DNA of 64,000 nt from Verrucomicrobiales bacterium (lineage in GTDB: Bacteria; Verrucomicrobiota; Verrucomicrobiia; Verrucomicrobiales; DEV007), in contig JARGNG010000007.1 of NCBI GenBank assembly GCA_029213265.1, positions 1-64,000 of the forward strand, in the 5' to 3' direction. A program made the translations under genes and the position numbers. Each line of letters begins with the position of its first letter. Positions within the stretch are counted from its first letter, which is position 1. Shown here piece by piece: positions 25,782 through 35,333 of this stretch. The notes below the pieces were generated by a model. That model made no database searches and was not told the DNA's origin. It saw only the letters and a list, made by a program, of their open reading frames with translations.

Positions 25782-26909
25782 TTACGCATCGGAGGCCAGT
25801 ATTGCCTCCACAAATCCGGCGGCCCGCTCGTGGGTTCCTCCGTCTCCTAGCATTTCGACTACGCCGGACAGCTCTTTCTGCAGGGATTCCCTCGTTTCGG
25901 GACTCTCGAGCAGGCGCTGTAATTCTCCGGCGATCATTTCCCCGCGGGCATCCGCCTGCAGCAATTCGCGGACGACTTCGCGACCCGCCATCACATTGAC
26001 GATTCCCAGGAAATCCACCGACATGACCCGGCGGGCCACCTCAGCGGTGAGCCAGGCGACTTTGTAGGTGAGGCAGTAGGGTAACCCGAGGCAGGCGGCC
26101 TCCAGGGTCGCGGTGCCCGATGCGATCACCCCCGCCGAAGCCCGCTGCATGATGCGATGGCTCGTCTCTTCGCCGATTCGAAAGGAATCCCCCAGTCCTC
26201 TTTCGGCGGCCATTTCCCGGAGGCATTCGGTCAATTCCGGCGTCGCTCCGGTCGAGCCGAATCGGAGATCGGCCCGCCATCGCAGAAGCTGCTCCGCGGC
26301 GTCCAGCATGGGGGGAAAGAGCTTGGCAATTTCCCGTTCCCGCGAACCGGGGAGAAGGGCGACAAATCCTTCCTCGCGGACGATCGATTCATCGCGAACC
26401 TCCGCCATTTCATCGACGAGCGGATGTCCGGCGAATTCGGTGGGCAGGCCGCTTGCCTCGTAGAGCTCTTTCTCGAACGGAAAAATGCAGATCATGAGGT
26501 CGAGCAGTTCCGCCATTGTCCGAATTCTCCCCTTTTTCCAGGCCCAGACCTGAGGGCTGATGTAGTAGATCAATTTCCCCGCGTAGCCTCCTGAACGCAG
26601 CGCCTTCGCGAGACGGAGATTAAAACCCGGGTAGTCGATCAGGAGAATGCCATCGGGTTTATCCGCCAGGATCCGGGAGACGGTTTCGGCCATCCTGCTC
26701 CGGAAATAGCCATACTTTTTCAGCACTTCCCAAAGCCCCAGAACAGCGGCTTCCTCGAGCCAGTTTTCCACGCCGGAGGCCTCTTTGTGGAGCAAGGGGC
26801 CGCCCAATCCCGTGACGGACCATTCTCCCCGACTGGTCAGCGATGACAACAACTCCGCTCCGTGGGTGTCTCCACTGATCTCTCCGGCAACTACGAACAG
26901 GCTTTTCAA
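25782..26909 (-). CDS. lpxB: Lipid-A-disaccharide synthase LpxB
   Basis: Condenses UDP-2,3-diacylglucosamine with lipid X to the lipid A disaccharide on the inner leaflet of the inner membrane. It opens with LFVVAGEISGDTHGAELL and has ILLIDYPGFNLRLAKAL, KLIYYISPQVWAWKKGRI and LLPGSREREIAKLFP, all GT19 signatures. At 375 residues it has a normal length. It proves that the organism makes lipid A. The gene lies between a sulfotransferase gene (12 bp upstream) and an M28 peptidase gene (9 bp downstream), an unusual setting, since lpxB normally clusters with lpxA/fabZ. Confidence 0.95.
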   Translation of the reverse strand: MKSLFVVAGEISGDTHGAELLSSLTSRGEWSVTGLGGPLLHKEASGVENWLEEAAVLGLWEVLKKYGYFRSRMAETVSRILADKPDGILLIDYPGFNLRLAKALRSGGYAGKLIYYISPQVWAWKKGRIRTMAELLDLMICIFPFEKELYEASGLPTEFAGHPLVDEMAEVRDESIVREEGFVALLPGSREREIAKLFPPMLDAAEQLLRWRADLRFGSTGATPELTECLREMAAERGLGDSFRIGEETSHRIMQRASAGVIASGTATLEAACLGLPYCLTYKVAWLTAEVARRVMSVDFLGIVNVMAGREVVRELLQADARGEMIAGELQRLLESPETRESLQKELSGVVEMLGDGGTHERAAGFVEAILASDA

Positions 26910-26921
26910 GAGGCAATGGGG

Positions 26922-28088
26922 CTAGGAAATTTGGATGCCCTCGGGCGGTTCGTTTTCATATCCCCAGGCATCGAAGGCGAATCCCCAACGCTCGCGAATC
27001 GCGTCGGCCTCCTCCGAACTGACCGTATGGACGTTGCGTTCGTAATCCTCGATTCCTTCGAGGTAGGAGGCGATTTCGGCGAGACCGTTCTCTTTTCCGT
27101 CCATCCCAAGCTGATCATAAATCCGTCCGATCTCCGCGAGCGGGTTCTTCGTGATTTCCTCGTAGCTTGTTTCCACGAATTGTTCGGAGGGAAGCGCCAG
27201 CCGATCCCGGTCGGCGAGATACTTCGTCATGACTTTTTCGTAGGTCTCCAGGGTGTAGCCCGGAATATCGACATCCTGAAACGATTGCCAGGCAAAGGCA
27301 TTAAAGACCCTCGGAAAGTGACTGCGGGTCGAGCTGTAGACCTCCCACGGGTTGCGAACGATGTGGACAAACTTCGCGTTGGGAAACATCCGGAGAATCA
27401 TCTCCATTCGGGTTGTCGAAGGAGGATTTTTCAGCAGGAGCTGCTTTCCGTCCTTGGCGTAGTTGAGCTTCCGGATGAGGAGCTCGTAGTTCTTTTGAAA
27501 TCGTTGTCGTTCACTGTCGGAGCAATCCTCGAAAAACATCGATCGATCCCGGTGCCAGTCCATCTTCTCCGGAAAGCAGTAAATGTTGTAGTAGCCGATC
27601 GGATTCAGGTTGCCGAGCGCCATTTCCTCTTCCTGCGGCTCATCGAGAGTGAGCCGGACTTTATCAAACCCGCGATCTTCCGGGAGGGCCCGGTCGATGA
27701 TCTTTCGCGTGATTTTCACCTTCGGACCCAGCATGTCGAGAGGCATGGCCGTCTCCGTGAACTTCAGAAAGCCGAACTGAGGATCCCGGCTCATGAGGTT
27801 GTGCAAATGCGTCGTTCCGCTTCTCCAGTGCCCGATCAAAAAGACGGGGGGCTTCTCGATCGGCTTCCGGGCGATGCGGGGCCCGTACTTCACTTTCTCA
27901 ATCGTCGCGAGGGGGAATCGCAGAAACTGACCGACCCAGGCGATAAAACGCTGGTAGCGGGATCGTGGATCGAGCCCGGGCGTAAACAGCACGTGGCGCA
28001 GAAACACTCGAAGTCGGGCTCCCGCAAAGGGATGAAGCCCCGGCGCTTTCTTTTCCGCTGCTGATTGTAGTGTCCACTTTTCTCCCAT
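26922..28088 (-). CDS. PAPS-dependent sulfotransferase-family protein
   Basis: A 388-residue sulfotransferase of the large Sulfotransfer family. The 5'-phosphosulfate loop is GHWRSGTTHL (residues 86-95), preceded by strand PPVFLI. The 3'-phosphate region includes FVHIVRNPWEVYSSTRSHF. It would transfer sulfate from PAPS to a hydroxyl or amine of a carbohydrate or lipid. It heads a unit with lpxB (12 bp) and an M28 peptidase, so a substrate in the cell envelope is a reasonable but unproven guess. It is divergent from dprA. Confidence 0.85.
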   Translation of the reverse strand: MGEKWTLQSAAEKKAPGLHPFAGARLRVFLRHVLFTPGLDPRSRYQRFIAWVGQFLRFPLATIEKVKYGPRIARKPIEKPPVFLIGHWRSGTTHLHNLMSRDPQFGFLKFTETAMPLDMLGPKVKITRKIIDRALPEDRGFDKVRLTLDEPQEEEMALGNLNPIGYYNIYCFPEKMDWHRDRSMFFEDCSDSERQRFQKNYELLIRKLNYAKDGKQLLLKNPPSTTRMEMILRMFPNAKFVHIVRNPWEVYSSTRSHFPRVFNAFAWQSFQDVDIPGYTLETYEKVMTKYLADRDRLALPSEQFVETSYEEITKNPLAEIGRIYDQLGMDGKENGLAEIASYLEGIEDYERNVHTVSSEEADAIRERWGFAFDAWGYENEPPEGIQIS

Positions 28089-28164
28089 GATCTGAGATGC
28101 GGCGAAAGTAGAGCGGGAAAACGGAATCTGCGACCCGAAAATGAAAAGGGTTTCAAATGAACAC

Positions 28165-28193
28165 TTGCTTTCTATTCTCAGTTCGGGTATCCG
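28165..28193 (+). promoter_or_regulatory. Predicted dprA promoter
   Basis: TTGCTT (28165-28170), a 17-bp spacer and TATCCG (28188-28193) end 9 nt before the ATG at 28203, again predicting a leaderless transcript. Confidence 0.4.
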
Positions 28194-28202
28194 AAGAAGC
28201 CC

Positions 28203-29318
28203 ATGAACTCGAAGGACGCCTTTCTTGCTTTGAATCTGCTCCCGCGGATCGGGCCGGTTCGCGTCCGCAGACTGCTGAAACGCTTTCGCACTCCGGAGCG
28301 AATCCTGGCCGCGAGTCCGAGGGACCTCATGCAGGTTTCCGGCATCGGGGAGGAAATGGCTTCACTGATTCACGGTTGGGAGAATCACATTGATCTCGAG
28401 GAGGAAAAACGCCGCATGCAGGATCATGGGATCGTTGCCCTGACGATTGAGGAAGACGGCTACCCCCCGGCGCTTCGCGAGATTCACGATCCTCCCTTTC
28501 TTTTGTATATGAAAGGCCGGATCATTCCGGCTGACGCAGCCGCGATCGGAGTGGTCGGTTCCCGCCGCATGACCCACTACGGGCAGGACCAGGCCCGGAA
28601 ACTCAGTTTCCAACTCGCCCGCGCCGGATTCTGCATCATCAGCGGATTGGCCCGGGGCATCGATACGGCGGCTCATGAAGCGGCGCTCGCCGGCGAAGGC
28701 CGAACGATTGCGGTGCTGGGCTCTGGAATTGGAAATATCTATCCTCCCGAGAATGCGGAGCTCGCAAACCGAATCGCAGAAAATGGAGCGGTTCTTTCTG
28801 AGTTTCCCGTTCTCTACGTGCCTGACAAACAATCTTTCCCTCTTCGAAACCGGATCGTGGCCGGTATGTCACAAGGTCTCCTCGTTGTCGAAGCTCCGGC
28901 CCGGAGCGGTTCCCTGATCACGGCGAATCAGGCTCTGGAACAGGGGCGCACTGTCTTTGCCGTCCCCGGTCCGATTGACCGGCCCACCTCCGAAGGATGC
29001 CATCGACTGATCCGCCAGGGGGCTACGCTGGTCTGCCATGCGCAGGACATTGTTGATGATCTTTCCAGCGAGATCAATTCTCTCGCCCTCGATTTTTCCC
29101 CCGAAGAGATCGAAGCGACGCCTGCGCGTCGGGAGATTGATCTCGACAAAACCGAGGCGGCGATTCTCGAACAACTGGATGGACGCGAATTGACGATTGA
29201 TGCCATCGCCGAGGCAACGGAACTCCCTGCCGGAGTCGTAAGTGCAAACCTTCTCCAGCTCGAAATGAAGTGCGCCATAAAGCAGCTTCCCGGCAAATAC
29301 TTCACGAAACTGATTTGA
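28203..29318 (+). CDS. dprA: DNA processing protein DprA
   Basis: Loads RecA on incoming single-stranded DNA during natural transformation. The N-terminal ~65 residues form a helix-hairpin-helix/SAM-like region ([17 protein letters not shown]). The Rossmann-like core (residues ~75-290) has [41 protein letters not shown] and [21 protein letters not shown]. The C-terminal ~60 residues form the DML1-like winged helix. At 371 residues the three-domain layout is complete. It suggests, but does not prove, competence. Confidence 0.94.
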   Translation: MNSKDAFLALNLLPRIGPVRVRRLLKRFRTPERILAASPRDLMQVSGIGEEMASLIHGWENHIDLEEEKRRMQDHGIVALTIEEDGYPPALREIHDPPFLLYMKGRIIPADAAAIGVVGSRRMTHYGQDQARKLSFQLARAGFCIISGLARGIDTAAHEAALAGEGRTIAVLGSGIGNIYPPENAELANRIAENGAVLSEFPVLYVPDKQSFPLRNRIVAGMSQGLLVVEAPARSGSLITANQALEQGRTVFAVPGPIDRPTSEGCHRLIRQGATLVCHAQDIVDDLSSEINSLALDFSPEEIEATPARREIDLDKTEAAILEQLDGRELTIDAIAEATELPAGVVSANLLQLEMKCAIKQLPGKYFTKLI

Positions 29319-29374
29319 CGGATCGATAAAATCAGGGCAAACGGTACACTCGGAAACCGCCCCTCGCATTCTCC

Positions 29375-29380
29375 TACTAT
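29375..29380 (+). promoter_or_regulatory. Possible -10 element of topB
   Basis: TACTAT ends 8 nt before the topB ATG at 29389. No good -35 hexamer is visible. The same TACTAT lies 7 nt before the lipoprotein start at 32651. Confidence 0.3.
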
Positions 29381-29388
29381 CCCCTACC

Positions 29389-32016
29389 ATGTCGAAATCA
29401 CTTATCATCGCCGAGAAGCCGAGCGTCGCCAATGACCTCGCCCGTGTCCTCGGAAAAGACCGCGAAATCGGTTCCTTCGACAAAAAAGAGGACTACTACG
29501 AGAATGATCGATACATCATTTCGTCCGCTGTCGGTCACCTTGTTCAACAGGCACTGCCCGTCACCGAGGAAGGAAAATCCCTTCCCTGGAAGTTCGAGGT
29601 GCTCCCTGTTTTGCCGGAACAGTTTGCGCTGGAGCCGAGTGAACAAAAGGGGTCCAAGTCGAGATTGACTGTTTTGAAGCGCCTCATGAAGCGCAAGGAT
29701 GTCACGGAACTCATCAATGCCTGTGATGCCGGCCGCGAGGGAGAGCTCATTTTCCGCTACATCATTCAGTTTGCCGGAGTCAACAAACCGGTGCGCCGTC
29801 TCTGGATGCAGTCGATGACCGACGGAGCGATCAAGGAGGCGTTTGTCCATCTCCGGAGTGACGAAGAGATGCGACCGCTCGCCGACGCCGCTTACTGCCG
29901 TTCTGAGTCGGACTGGCTCATCGGGATCAACTCGACCCGGGCGATGACGGCATTCAACAGCAAGTTTGGCGGATTCAACAAGACACCGGTCGGACGCGTT
30001 CAGACTCCGACTCTCGCCCTTCTTGCCGAGCGGGAAAAGGAAATCGGGGAATTTGTGAGCGAAGAGTATTTTGAAGTTCACGGAACCTTCGGCGTCAGAG
30101 CCGGAGACTACCTCGGTCGCTGGTTTGATCAGTCTTTCAAGAAGTCAGAGGACAAGCCCCATGCGCGGGCCGAGCGACTCTGGGAAAAGGAGAATGCACA
30201 GGAGATTGTGGATCGTTGCACCGGAAAAACAGCAACGGTGGAGGAAAAGAAAAAGCCGACCAAGCAGATCGCGCCACAACTCTATGATTTAACGAGCCTG
30301 CAACGGGAGGCCAACGGACGATTCGGTTTCTCCGCCCGCAGAACGCTGCAACTCGCCCAGTCTCTCTACGAACGCCACAAGGCACTGACCTATCCGAGAA
30401 CCGACTCCCGCTACCTGCCGGAAGACTATGTCGGCACCAGTATTGAAACGCTAAAAAAGATCTCCGGAGGTTCCGGCTACACCATTTCCGATATGCCTGC
30501 CCATGCAGGAAAAGTCGTGGAAAAGCAGTGGGTCAACGTCAGTAACAAACGGGTCTTTAACGGAACCAAGGTCAGCGATCACTTTGCCATCATTCCCACG
30601 GGCCAGATTCCGGCCAGTCTCGACGAGGCCGAGCAGAAGCTCTACGACATGGTGACCCGTCGTTTCATCGCGACCTTTTATCCGCAGGCCGAGTTTGAGA
30701 TTACGACCCGGATTTCCCGAATCGGCGAAGATGCCTTCAAGACGGACGGAAAGATTCTCGTCGAGGCCGGCTGGCTGGCCGTCTACGGGAAGAAGCCGGG
30801 AGGTGGCGAAGCTCCGAAAAGGGCCGAGGACGAGGAGGGCAAAAAGTCCAACAGCGGAGACAAAGAGATTGTCGCGGTCGAGCCGGGTGAAGACGCCCTC
30901 GCAAAAGCGATCGATCTCCTCGAAAAGGCGACCCGCCCACCAGCCCGCTACAACGAGAGCACCCTTCTCTCGGCAATGGAAACCGCCGGAAAGCGCGTCG
31001 ACGACGAGGAACTCCGCGATGCTATGTCTGAACGGGGACTCGGAACACCGGCGACACGCGCATCGACGATCGAAGGACTCATCAACGACAAGTACATCAC
31101 CCGGGACGGTCGCGACATCTATGTGACCACCCGGGGCCTACGACTGGTGGATCAGCTCGGCAACATGGAAATCGGAATTCTCACCTCTCCCGAAATGACG
31201 GGCGAGTGGGAATACAAGCTCAAGCAAATGGAACAGGGACAATTCGACCGTCCCAAATTCATGGCGGAGATCAAGGACCTCACCGGAAACGTGGTCGAGA
31301 CAGCCCGTGAGTATGCCAGGACCGCGCTCGAACGTGAGTGGCCTGAATTCGAAGCCCCCTGCCCCGTCTGCGGCGCACCGACCCTGGGACAGGACGACGG
31401 ACGCTACAAGTGCAAGCAGCCGGATTGTAAATTCACTCTCGCAAAGGTGGTCGCAAGTCGGCCTCTTACCGAGGACGAAGCCAAGACACTTCTGAAAACA
31501 AAGCTCGTTGGTCCCCTGACTGGCTTCGTGAACCGATTCAAACAGCCTTTTGACGCGGCCATCGAACTGCAGGAGGACAAGAAGGTCGGTCTCAAGGCCG
31601 GGTTTGTTTTCGAAAAGACTCCGGAACAGGAGGCCGAAGCTGAATCGATCCAGGAGGAGAACAAACTCTGTTCCTGTCCTCTTTGTGAAAAGGGCGATAT
31701 CTACATCACTCCCACCAGCTACATCTGTGATCGCCGCATCTCCGGCGACGGATGCAAAGCGCGACTGTCCCGCGAGATGTGCAAATTCGAAATCCCGCGG
31801 GATCAGGCACTGAAGTATTTCAACGAGGGTAAAACCGACGTGATCGACAAATGGATCAGCAAAAAGGGCCGCCCTTTCAAAGCCGCCCTCACCTGCAACA
31901 CCAAAGGTCGCCGCATGCTTGGATGGGAATTCCCTCCGAGAGAACCGGCGAAGAAAAAGGGGGCCGCTGCGAAAAAGAAGACGACGACCAAGAAAGCGGC
32001 AGCCAAGAAGGATTGA
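29389..32016 (+). CDS. topB: Type IA DNA topoisomerase, TopB (topoisomerase III) type
   Basis: An 875-residue type IA topoisomerase that relaxes or decatenates DNA through single-strand passage. The Toprim domain starts with [19 protein letters not shown] and has [15 protein letters not shown]. The active-site Tyr335 is in [12 protein letters not shown]. The cleavage/strand-passage domain continues to ~640 ([16 protein letters not shown]). The C-terminal region holds zinc-ribbon Cys clusters (CPVCGAP to CKQPDC, and CSCPLCEK) and then a Lys/Ala-rich tail ([14 protein letters not shown]) that probably binds DNA. N-terminal motifs fit TopB/topoisomerase III better than TopA, although the zinc ribbons are a TopA-like addition. 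Confidence 0.93.
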   Translation: MSKSLIIAEKPSVANDLARVLGKDREIGSFDKKEDYYENDRYIISSAVGHLVQQALPVTEEGKSLPWKFEVLPVLPEQFALEPSEQKGSKSRLTVLKRLMKRKDVTELINACDAGREGELIFRYIIQFAGVNKPVRRLWMQSMTDGAIKEAFVHLRSDEEMRPLADAAYCRSESDWLIGINSTRAMTAFNSKFGGFNKTPVGRVQTPTLALLAEREKEIGEFVSEEYFEVHGTFGVRAGDYLGRWFDQSFKKSEDKPHARAERLWEKENAQEIVDRCTGKTATVEEKKKPTKQIAPQLYDLTSLQREANGRFGFSARRTLQLAQSLYERHKALTYPRTDSRYLPEDYVGTSIETLKKISGGSGYTISDMPAHAGKVVEKQWVNVSNKRVFNGTKVSDHFAIIPTGQIPASLDEAEQKLYDMVTRRFIATFYPQAEFEITTRISRIGEDAFKTDGKILVEAGWLAVYGKKPGGGEAPKRAEDEEGKKSNSGDKEIVAVEPGEDALAKAIDLLEKATRPPARYNESTLLSAMETAGKRVDDEELRDAMSERGLGTPATRASTIEGLINDKYITRDGRDIYVTTRGLRLVDQLGNMEIGILTSPEMTGEWEYKLKQMEQGQFDRPKFMAEIKDLTGNVVETAREYARTALEREWPEFEAPCPVCGAPTLGQDDGRYKCKQPDCKFTLAKVVASRPLTEDEAKTLLKTKLVGPLTGFVNRFKQPFDAAIELQEDKKVGLKAGFVFEKTPEQEAEAESIQEENKLCSCPLCEKGDIYITPTSYICDRRISGDGCKARLSREMCKFEIPRDQALKYFNEGKTDVIDKWISKKGRPFKAALTCNTKGRRMLGWEFPPREPAKKKGAAAKKKTTTKKAAAKKD

Positions 32017-32078
32017 AGAGAGGGATCGGTCCGACCGATCCGCGACGGACATTCAACCTGCCATGACATGGAGAGCCC

Positions 32079-32552
32079 TCAAAGCTTCTCTGCCAGAGCC
32101 GCTTTCACCATGGGAGGGACAAACTTGTCGATGTCTCCGTCCAGCCTTGCGACTTCTTTCACGATTCGGGAGCTGAGATAGATGTTTTCCTGGCTCGGCA
32201 TCAGGAAAACCGTTTCCAGATCTTCATCGAGACTCCGGTTCATCAGAGCCATCTGAAATTCGTATTCGAAATCCGAGATGGCCCTCAAACCGCGGACGAC
32301 GACGTGGGCCTTCTTCTCCTCGACAAAGTCGACCAGCAATCCCTCAAACGAGGTCACTTCAATCGAACCAATGTGAGAAGTTGCCTTTTGAATGAGGTCG
32401 ACACGTTCGTCGGGGGTGAAAAGGCCCGTCTTGGCCTCGTTGTAAGCGACGGCAACAATAATCTTGTCCCACAGCTTGGCAGCACGTTCGATGACATCGA
32501 GATGGCCGTTGTGAATCGGATCAAAACTACCGGGATAAATCGCTACTTTCAT
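32079..32552 (-). CDS. coaD: Phosphopantetheine adenylyltransferase CoaD
   Basis: Converts 4'-phosphopantetheine and ATP to dephospho-CoA, the penultimate step of CoA synthesis. It opens with VAIYPGSFDPIHNGHLD, which contains the nucleotidyltransferase HxGH motif. VVRGLRAISDFEYEFQMALMN and the C-terminal YLSSRIVKEVARL (ISSRxxK) motifs are conserved. ATG 32552 gives the expected length (157 residues) and starts directly in the family N-terminus; the extension to 32606 is unsupported. It is divergent from the lipoprotein gene. Confidence 0.95.
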   Translation of the reverse strand: MKVAIYPGSFDPIHNGHLDVIERAAKLWDKIIVAVAYNEAKTGLFTPDERVDLIQKATSHIGSIEVTSFEGLLVDFVEEKKAHVVVRGLRAISDFEYEFQMALMNRSLDEDLETVFLMPSQENIYLSSRIVKEVARLDGDIDKFVPPMVKAALAEKL

Positions 32553-32637
32553 AAAAACTTTTGAGCCTGGAGGCTCTGCTTCCGGCATTTTGAACCTACT
32601 TTTCAAAATTTTTCAAAGACATTCCTCATTTTCCCGC

Positions 32638-32643
32638 TACTAT
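32638..32643 (+). promoter_or_regulatory. Possible -10 element of the lipoprotein gene
   Basis: TACTAT lies 7 nt before the ATG at 32651, within an AT-rich stretch (32600-32650). No clear -35 hexamer was identified. Confidence 0.3.
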
Positions 32644-32650
32644 TTGAAGC

Positions 32651-33082
32651 ATGACATTCCGCAAAGGTTGGATTTTTACCGCTTCTCTTGCCCTGATTTT
32701 TGGTCTCGTATCCTGCGAAACCACACCCAAAGAGGATGGCGAGGTGCTTACTCCTTCTGAGACAGGAGAAAACAGTGGTGGTCCCATTAACGCCGCTGGG
32801 TTTCTCAAAACGGACTACGATCCGCTCAACAAGTGGCTCGATGAGCGTTTCGAGGTCGATTACAAGCACATGACGCCTCAGCTGATTTTTGATCAGGTGC
32901 CCTTGAACGATATCTTTTACGAGACCTCCGATCTTCCTTCCGGCGCGCCCGCCTTCAACTTCTCCAGCTCTGATGTATCGCGCCGCGAATTGCTCAAGAA
33001 GATTTCCCAGCACTGGAAGTTGAAAATGTCGTTCACCGAAGATGCCTCCGGCAAGCCGACGGCAGTGCGGGTTGAAGGGTAG
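32651..33082 (+). CDS. Small lipoprotein with STN-like domain
   Basis: A 143-residue protein with a lipoprotein signal peptide and lipobox LVSC (Cys at residue 22). A short acidic linker follows. The C-terminal ~65 residues (LIFDQVPLNDIFYE, FNFSSSDVSRRELLKKI, WKLKMSFTED) have the strand-helix-strand pattern of the STN/secretin N-terminal-like fold, seen in secretins and TonB-dependent receptors. It might act at the outer membrane as a secretin or receptor accessory; that is inference from fold pattern only. No secretin gene is adjacent. Confidence 0.7.
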   Translation: MTFRKGWIFTASLALIFGLVSCETTPKEDGEVLTPSETGENSGGPINAAGFLKTDYDPLNKWLDERFEVDYKHMTPQLIFDQVPLNDIFYETSDLPSGAPAFNFSSSDVSRRELLKKISQHWKLKMSFTEDASGKPTAVRVEG

Positions 33083-33100
33083 TCATTCCCCAACTAGTGG

Positions 33101-33127
33101 CAGGATAGAGCTCCCGCTCTGTCCTGC
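33101..33127 (-). repeat. Dispersed hairpin repeat, copy 3 (terminator-like)
   Basis: A hairpin with 12-bp arms (GCAGGATAGAGC, 33100-33111; GCTCTGTCCTGC, 33116-33127) and a 4-nt loop, with one T-G wobble. It sits between the convergent lipoprotein and avtA genes and could serve both as a terminator, although no U-tract follows. It is nearly identical to copy 1 at 1914-1940 in reverse orientation. Confidence 0.7.
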
Positions 33128-33177
33128 GATCGGTTTCGTGTCGATGGATTGGCGGTCGCTGCTCGACCTCGTTTTAC

Positions 33178-34482
33178 TCAAAGCTCGTCATATACCTCGC
33201 CCAGCACTTCGCCGAAGATCCGGAACCCGTCGCGAACAATCTCTTCGGGCTGAGTAAAGCTGACACGGACGCACTGCTTCGCATGATCCCAGTCGGCAGT
33301 GTCGAGTCCGTAGAAGAAATACTCACCAGGAACGACCACGACGCCGGCGTCTTTGAGTCTCCGATAGAGTTCCCGGCATCCACCGGGCAAGCCATCAAAC
33401 CAGAACCAGAGAAAAAAGGCGCCCTCGCTCTCGTGAACCCGCCAAGGGATTCCGGCAGGCAGGCTCTCGTGCGCCATGGCGATGGCACGCTCGGAACGGC
33501 TTTGGTAGTAGGGTCTCACCACGGTCTCCGCCAGCTCCTTGATGCGACCTGACTCGATCAGCGGTCGTGCGAGCGCCTGTCCAACGTTGTTGTTGGCAAG
33601 ACCGACAATGGCTGTCATCGAGCGGATTTCGTCAATAATCTCTTTCCGGGCGACCACGATACCGGTTCGAGTCCCGGGAAGACCAAGCTTACTCAGGCTC
33701 AATGTCAGGATGATATTCTCGTCCCAGACCGGTTTCACCTCGTGAAACACCACACCGGGAAAGGGCTGGCCATAGGCATTGTCAATGATGAGTGGAATTC
33801 CATGCTCATTGGCGATCTCACGAAGTTCCGAAATTTCATGGTCCGTCAGTAGATTGCTGCTCGGGTTCGTCGGACGGGAAACGGCAATGGCACCGTGCTC
33901 GGGTCCGACATTGAGATGCTCGAAATCGATCCGATATTTGAAGCGATGATCGTGAGTCATTTCAATGAGCGGTCTGCGGGCATCAAACATTTGCCCTCCG
34001 CTGACGCACTGATCTCCATAGCCAATGTATTCCGGAACAATGGGCAAAAGGATCTTTCGACTGGAACCGTCCGGCATTTGTCCGGCAAATCGATTCAAGA
34101 GAAAGAAAAAGGCAGTTTGTCCGCCGTTCGTGACCGCGATGTTGTCCCGGCTCAAATCCCATCCGTATTCCTTCTGCAGAAAGCCGGCGACTGCATCGCG
34201 AAACGCCGGACTGCCCGCAGGCTGATCGTAATCCGCCATGACGCGGTCAAATTCATCGGGAGTCTGCAAGACGAGCTCTTCCATCCGGTCCCGCCAGAGC
34301 GTCTGCATTCCGGGGATATGAGAAGGATTGCCCCCACCCATCATTCGAAGCCGATCCCGACCGATGGTGAGAGCCTCACCGAGATCGTCCATCAGCTCGG
34401 TAATGCCGGAATGCTCGGTCAGCTTTTCTCCGAATACAGTTTTGGGATAGGGCGCGCTTGGTTTCACACTCCCTATTTGCAC
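33178..34482 (-). CDS. avtA: Valine-pyruvate aminotransferase-like PLP enzyme (AvtA)
   Basis: A fold-type I PLP aminotransferase of 434 residues. GGGNPSHIPGM near the N-terminus, YDQPAGSPAFRDAVA, VTNGGQTAFFFLLN, SRPTNPSSNLLTDHE, LIIDNAYGQPFPG and the PLP-lysine motif SLSKLGLPGTRTGI are visible. The motif set and length match the AvtA branch, which exchanges amino groups between valine/alanine and keto acids, rather than general AspC. The start listed is a GTG; another GTG lies five codons further in. It is divergent from thiD, with 29 bp between the start codons. Confidence 0.88.
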   Translation of the reverse strand: MQIGSVKPSAPYPKTVFGEKLTEHSGITELMDDLGEALTIGRDRLRMMGGGNPSHIPGMQTLWRDRMEELVLQTPDEFDRVMADYDQPAGSPAFRDAVAGFLQKEYGWDLSRDNIAVTNGGQTAFFFLLNRFAGQMPDGSSRKILLPIVPEYIGYGDQCVSGGQMFDARRPLIEMTHDHRFKYRIDFEHLNVGPEHGAIAVSRPTNPSSNLLTDHEISELREIANEHGIPLIIDNAYGQPFPGVVFHEVKPVWDENIILTLSLSKLGLPGTRTGIVVARKEIIDEIRSMTAIVGLANNNVGQALARPLIESGRIKELAETVVRPYYQSRSERAIAMAHESLPAGIPWRVHESEGAFFLWFWFDGLPGGCRELYRRLKDAGVVVVPGEYFFYGLDTADWDHAKQCVRVSFTQPEEIVRDGFRIFGEVLGEVYDEL

Positions 34483-34511
34483 TCAGGCGGCGGATCTGGC
34501 AAGCTTTCGCC

Positions 34512-35333
34512 GTGACATTTCCCGACACCTCTCCCCCTGTTGTTTTGACCATCGCCGGATCCGACTCCTCTGCGGGCGCAGGAGTGCAGGCGGATCTCAA
34601 AACATTCGCCGCGCTGGGTGCCTACGGGGTCAATGCCATCACAGCCATCGTAGCAGAGGCACCCGGTTCGGTTTCTGCCGTCTCCCACGTAGAGCACACC
34701 CTGTTACGTGCACAACTCAAGAGAGTTAGCTCATCTTTCCCCATAGCGGCCATAAAAACGGGAATGCTGGCCAATCGCAAGATCGTGCGGGAAACGGCAC
34801 GCTTTTGCCGCGCAAGGCCAAGCATTCCTCTGATTATCGACCCGATTCTGCGGGCCAGTGCGGGGAAGTCACTCCTTTCCTCCAATGGAAGAAGCTACCT
34901 GAAACGAAAGCTGCTGCCGCTGGCGACTTTGGTGACGCCCAACCTTCCCGAGGCGGAACTCCTTCTCGGCAGATCGCTGGATGCGAAAGATTCCGCCCTC
35001 AGTCTCCACGAGAAATTCGGATGCAGTTTTTTGGTCAAAGGGGGCCATGATCCGGGTCACAGCGACGAGGTGGTCGACTACGCGTGCGTCCATGGCGAGC
35101 TTTATGAATTCCCTCACCCCCGTCTCGCCGTCCCGGATCTGCACGGGACCGGTTGCACACTCTCCGCAGCGATCACTGCACGGATGGCTCATGGAGATGA
35201 TCTGGTCGTTGCCATTGAAAAAGGAACTCATTACTTGGGAGAGGCGATGCAGGAGCACTTTCACTGGCCCGAACAGGCCGCAAGCAGGGCGTTGAACCAT
35301 TTCCCGAATAGAGTAGACTCGGAGGAACCATGA
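34512..35333 (+). CDS. thiD: Hydroxymethylpyrimidine (phosphate) kinase ThiD
   Basis: Phosphorylates HMP and HMP-phosphate in thiamine synthesis. The ribokinase-fold motifs LTIAGSDSSAGAGVQADLK, IAAIKTGMLAN, VTPNLPEAELLLG, VKGGHDPG and the anion hole DLHGTGCTLSAAIT are all present. A GTG start at 34512 (MTFPDTSPPV) gives 273 residues; an ATG at 34458 is in frame but would run into avtA. Its last 4 bp overlap the start of the S41-like gene. No other thi genes are near, so it may serve salvage. Confidence 0.9.
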   Translation: MTFPDTSPPVVLTIAGSDSSAGAGVQADLKTFAALGAYGVNAITAIVAEAPGSVSAVSHVEHTLLRAQLKRVSSSFPIAAIKTGMLANRKIVRETARFCRARPSIPLIIDPILRASAGKSLLSSNGRSYLKRKLLPLATLVTPNLPEAELLLGRSLDAKDSALSLHEKFGCSFLVKGGHDPGHSDEVVDYACVHGELYEFPHPRLAVPDLHGTGCTLSAAITARMAHGDDLVVAIEKGTHYLGEAMQEHFHWPEQAASRALNHFPNRVDSEEP

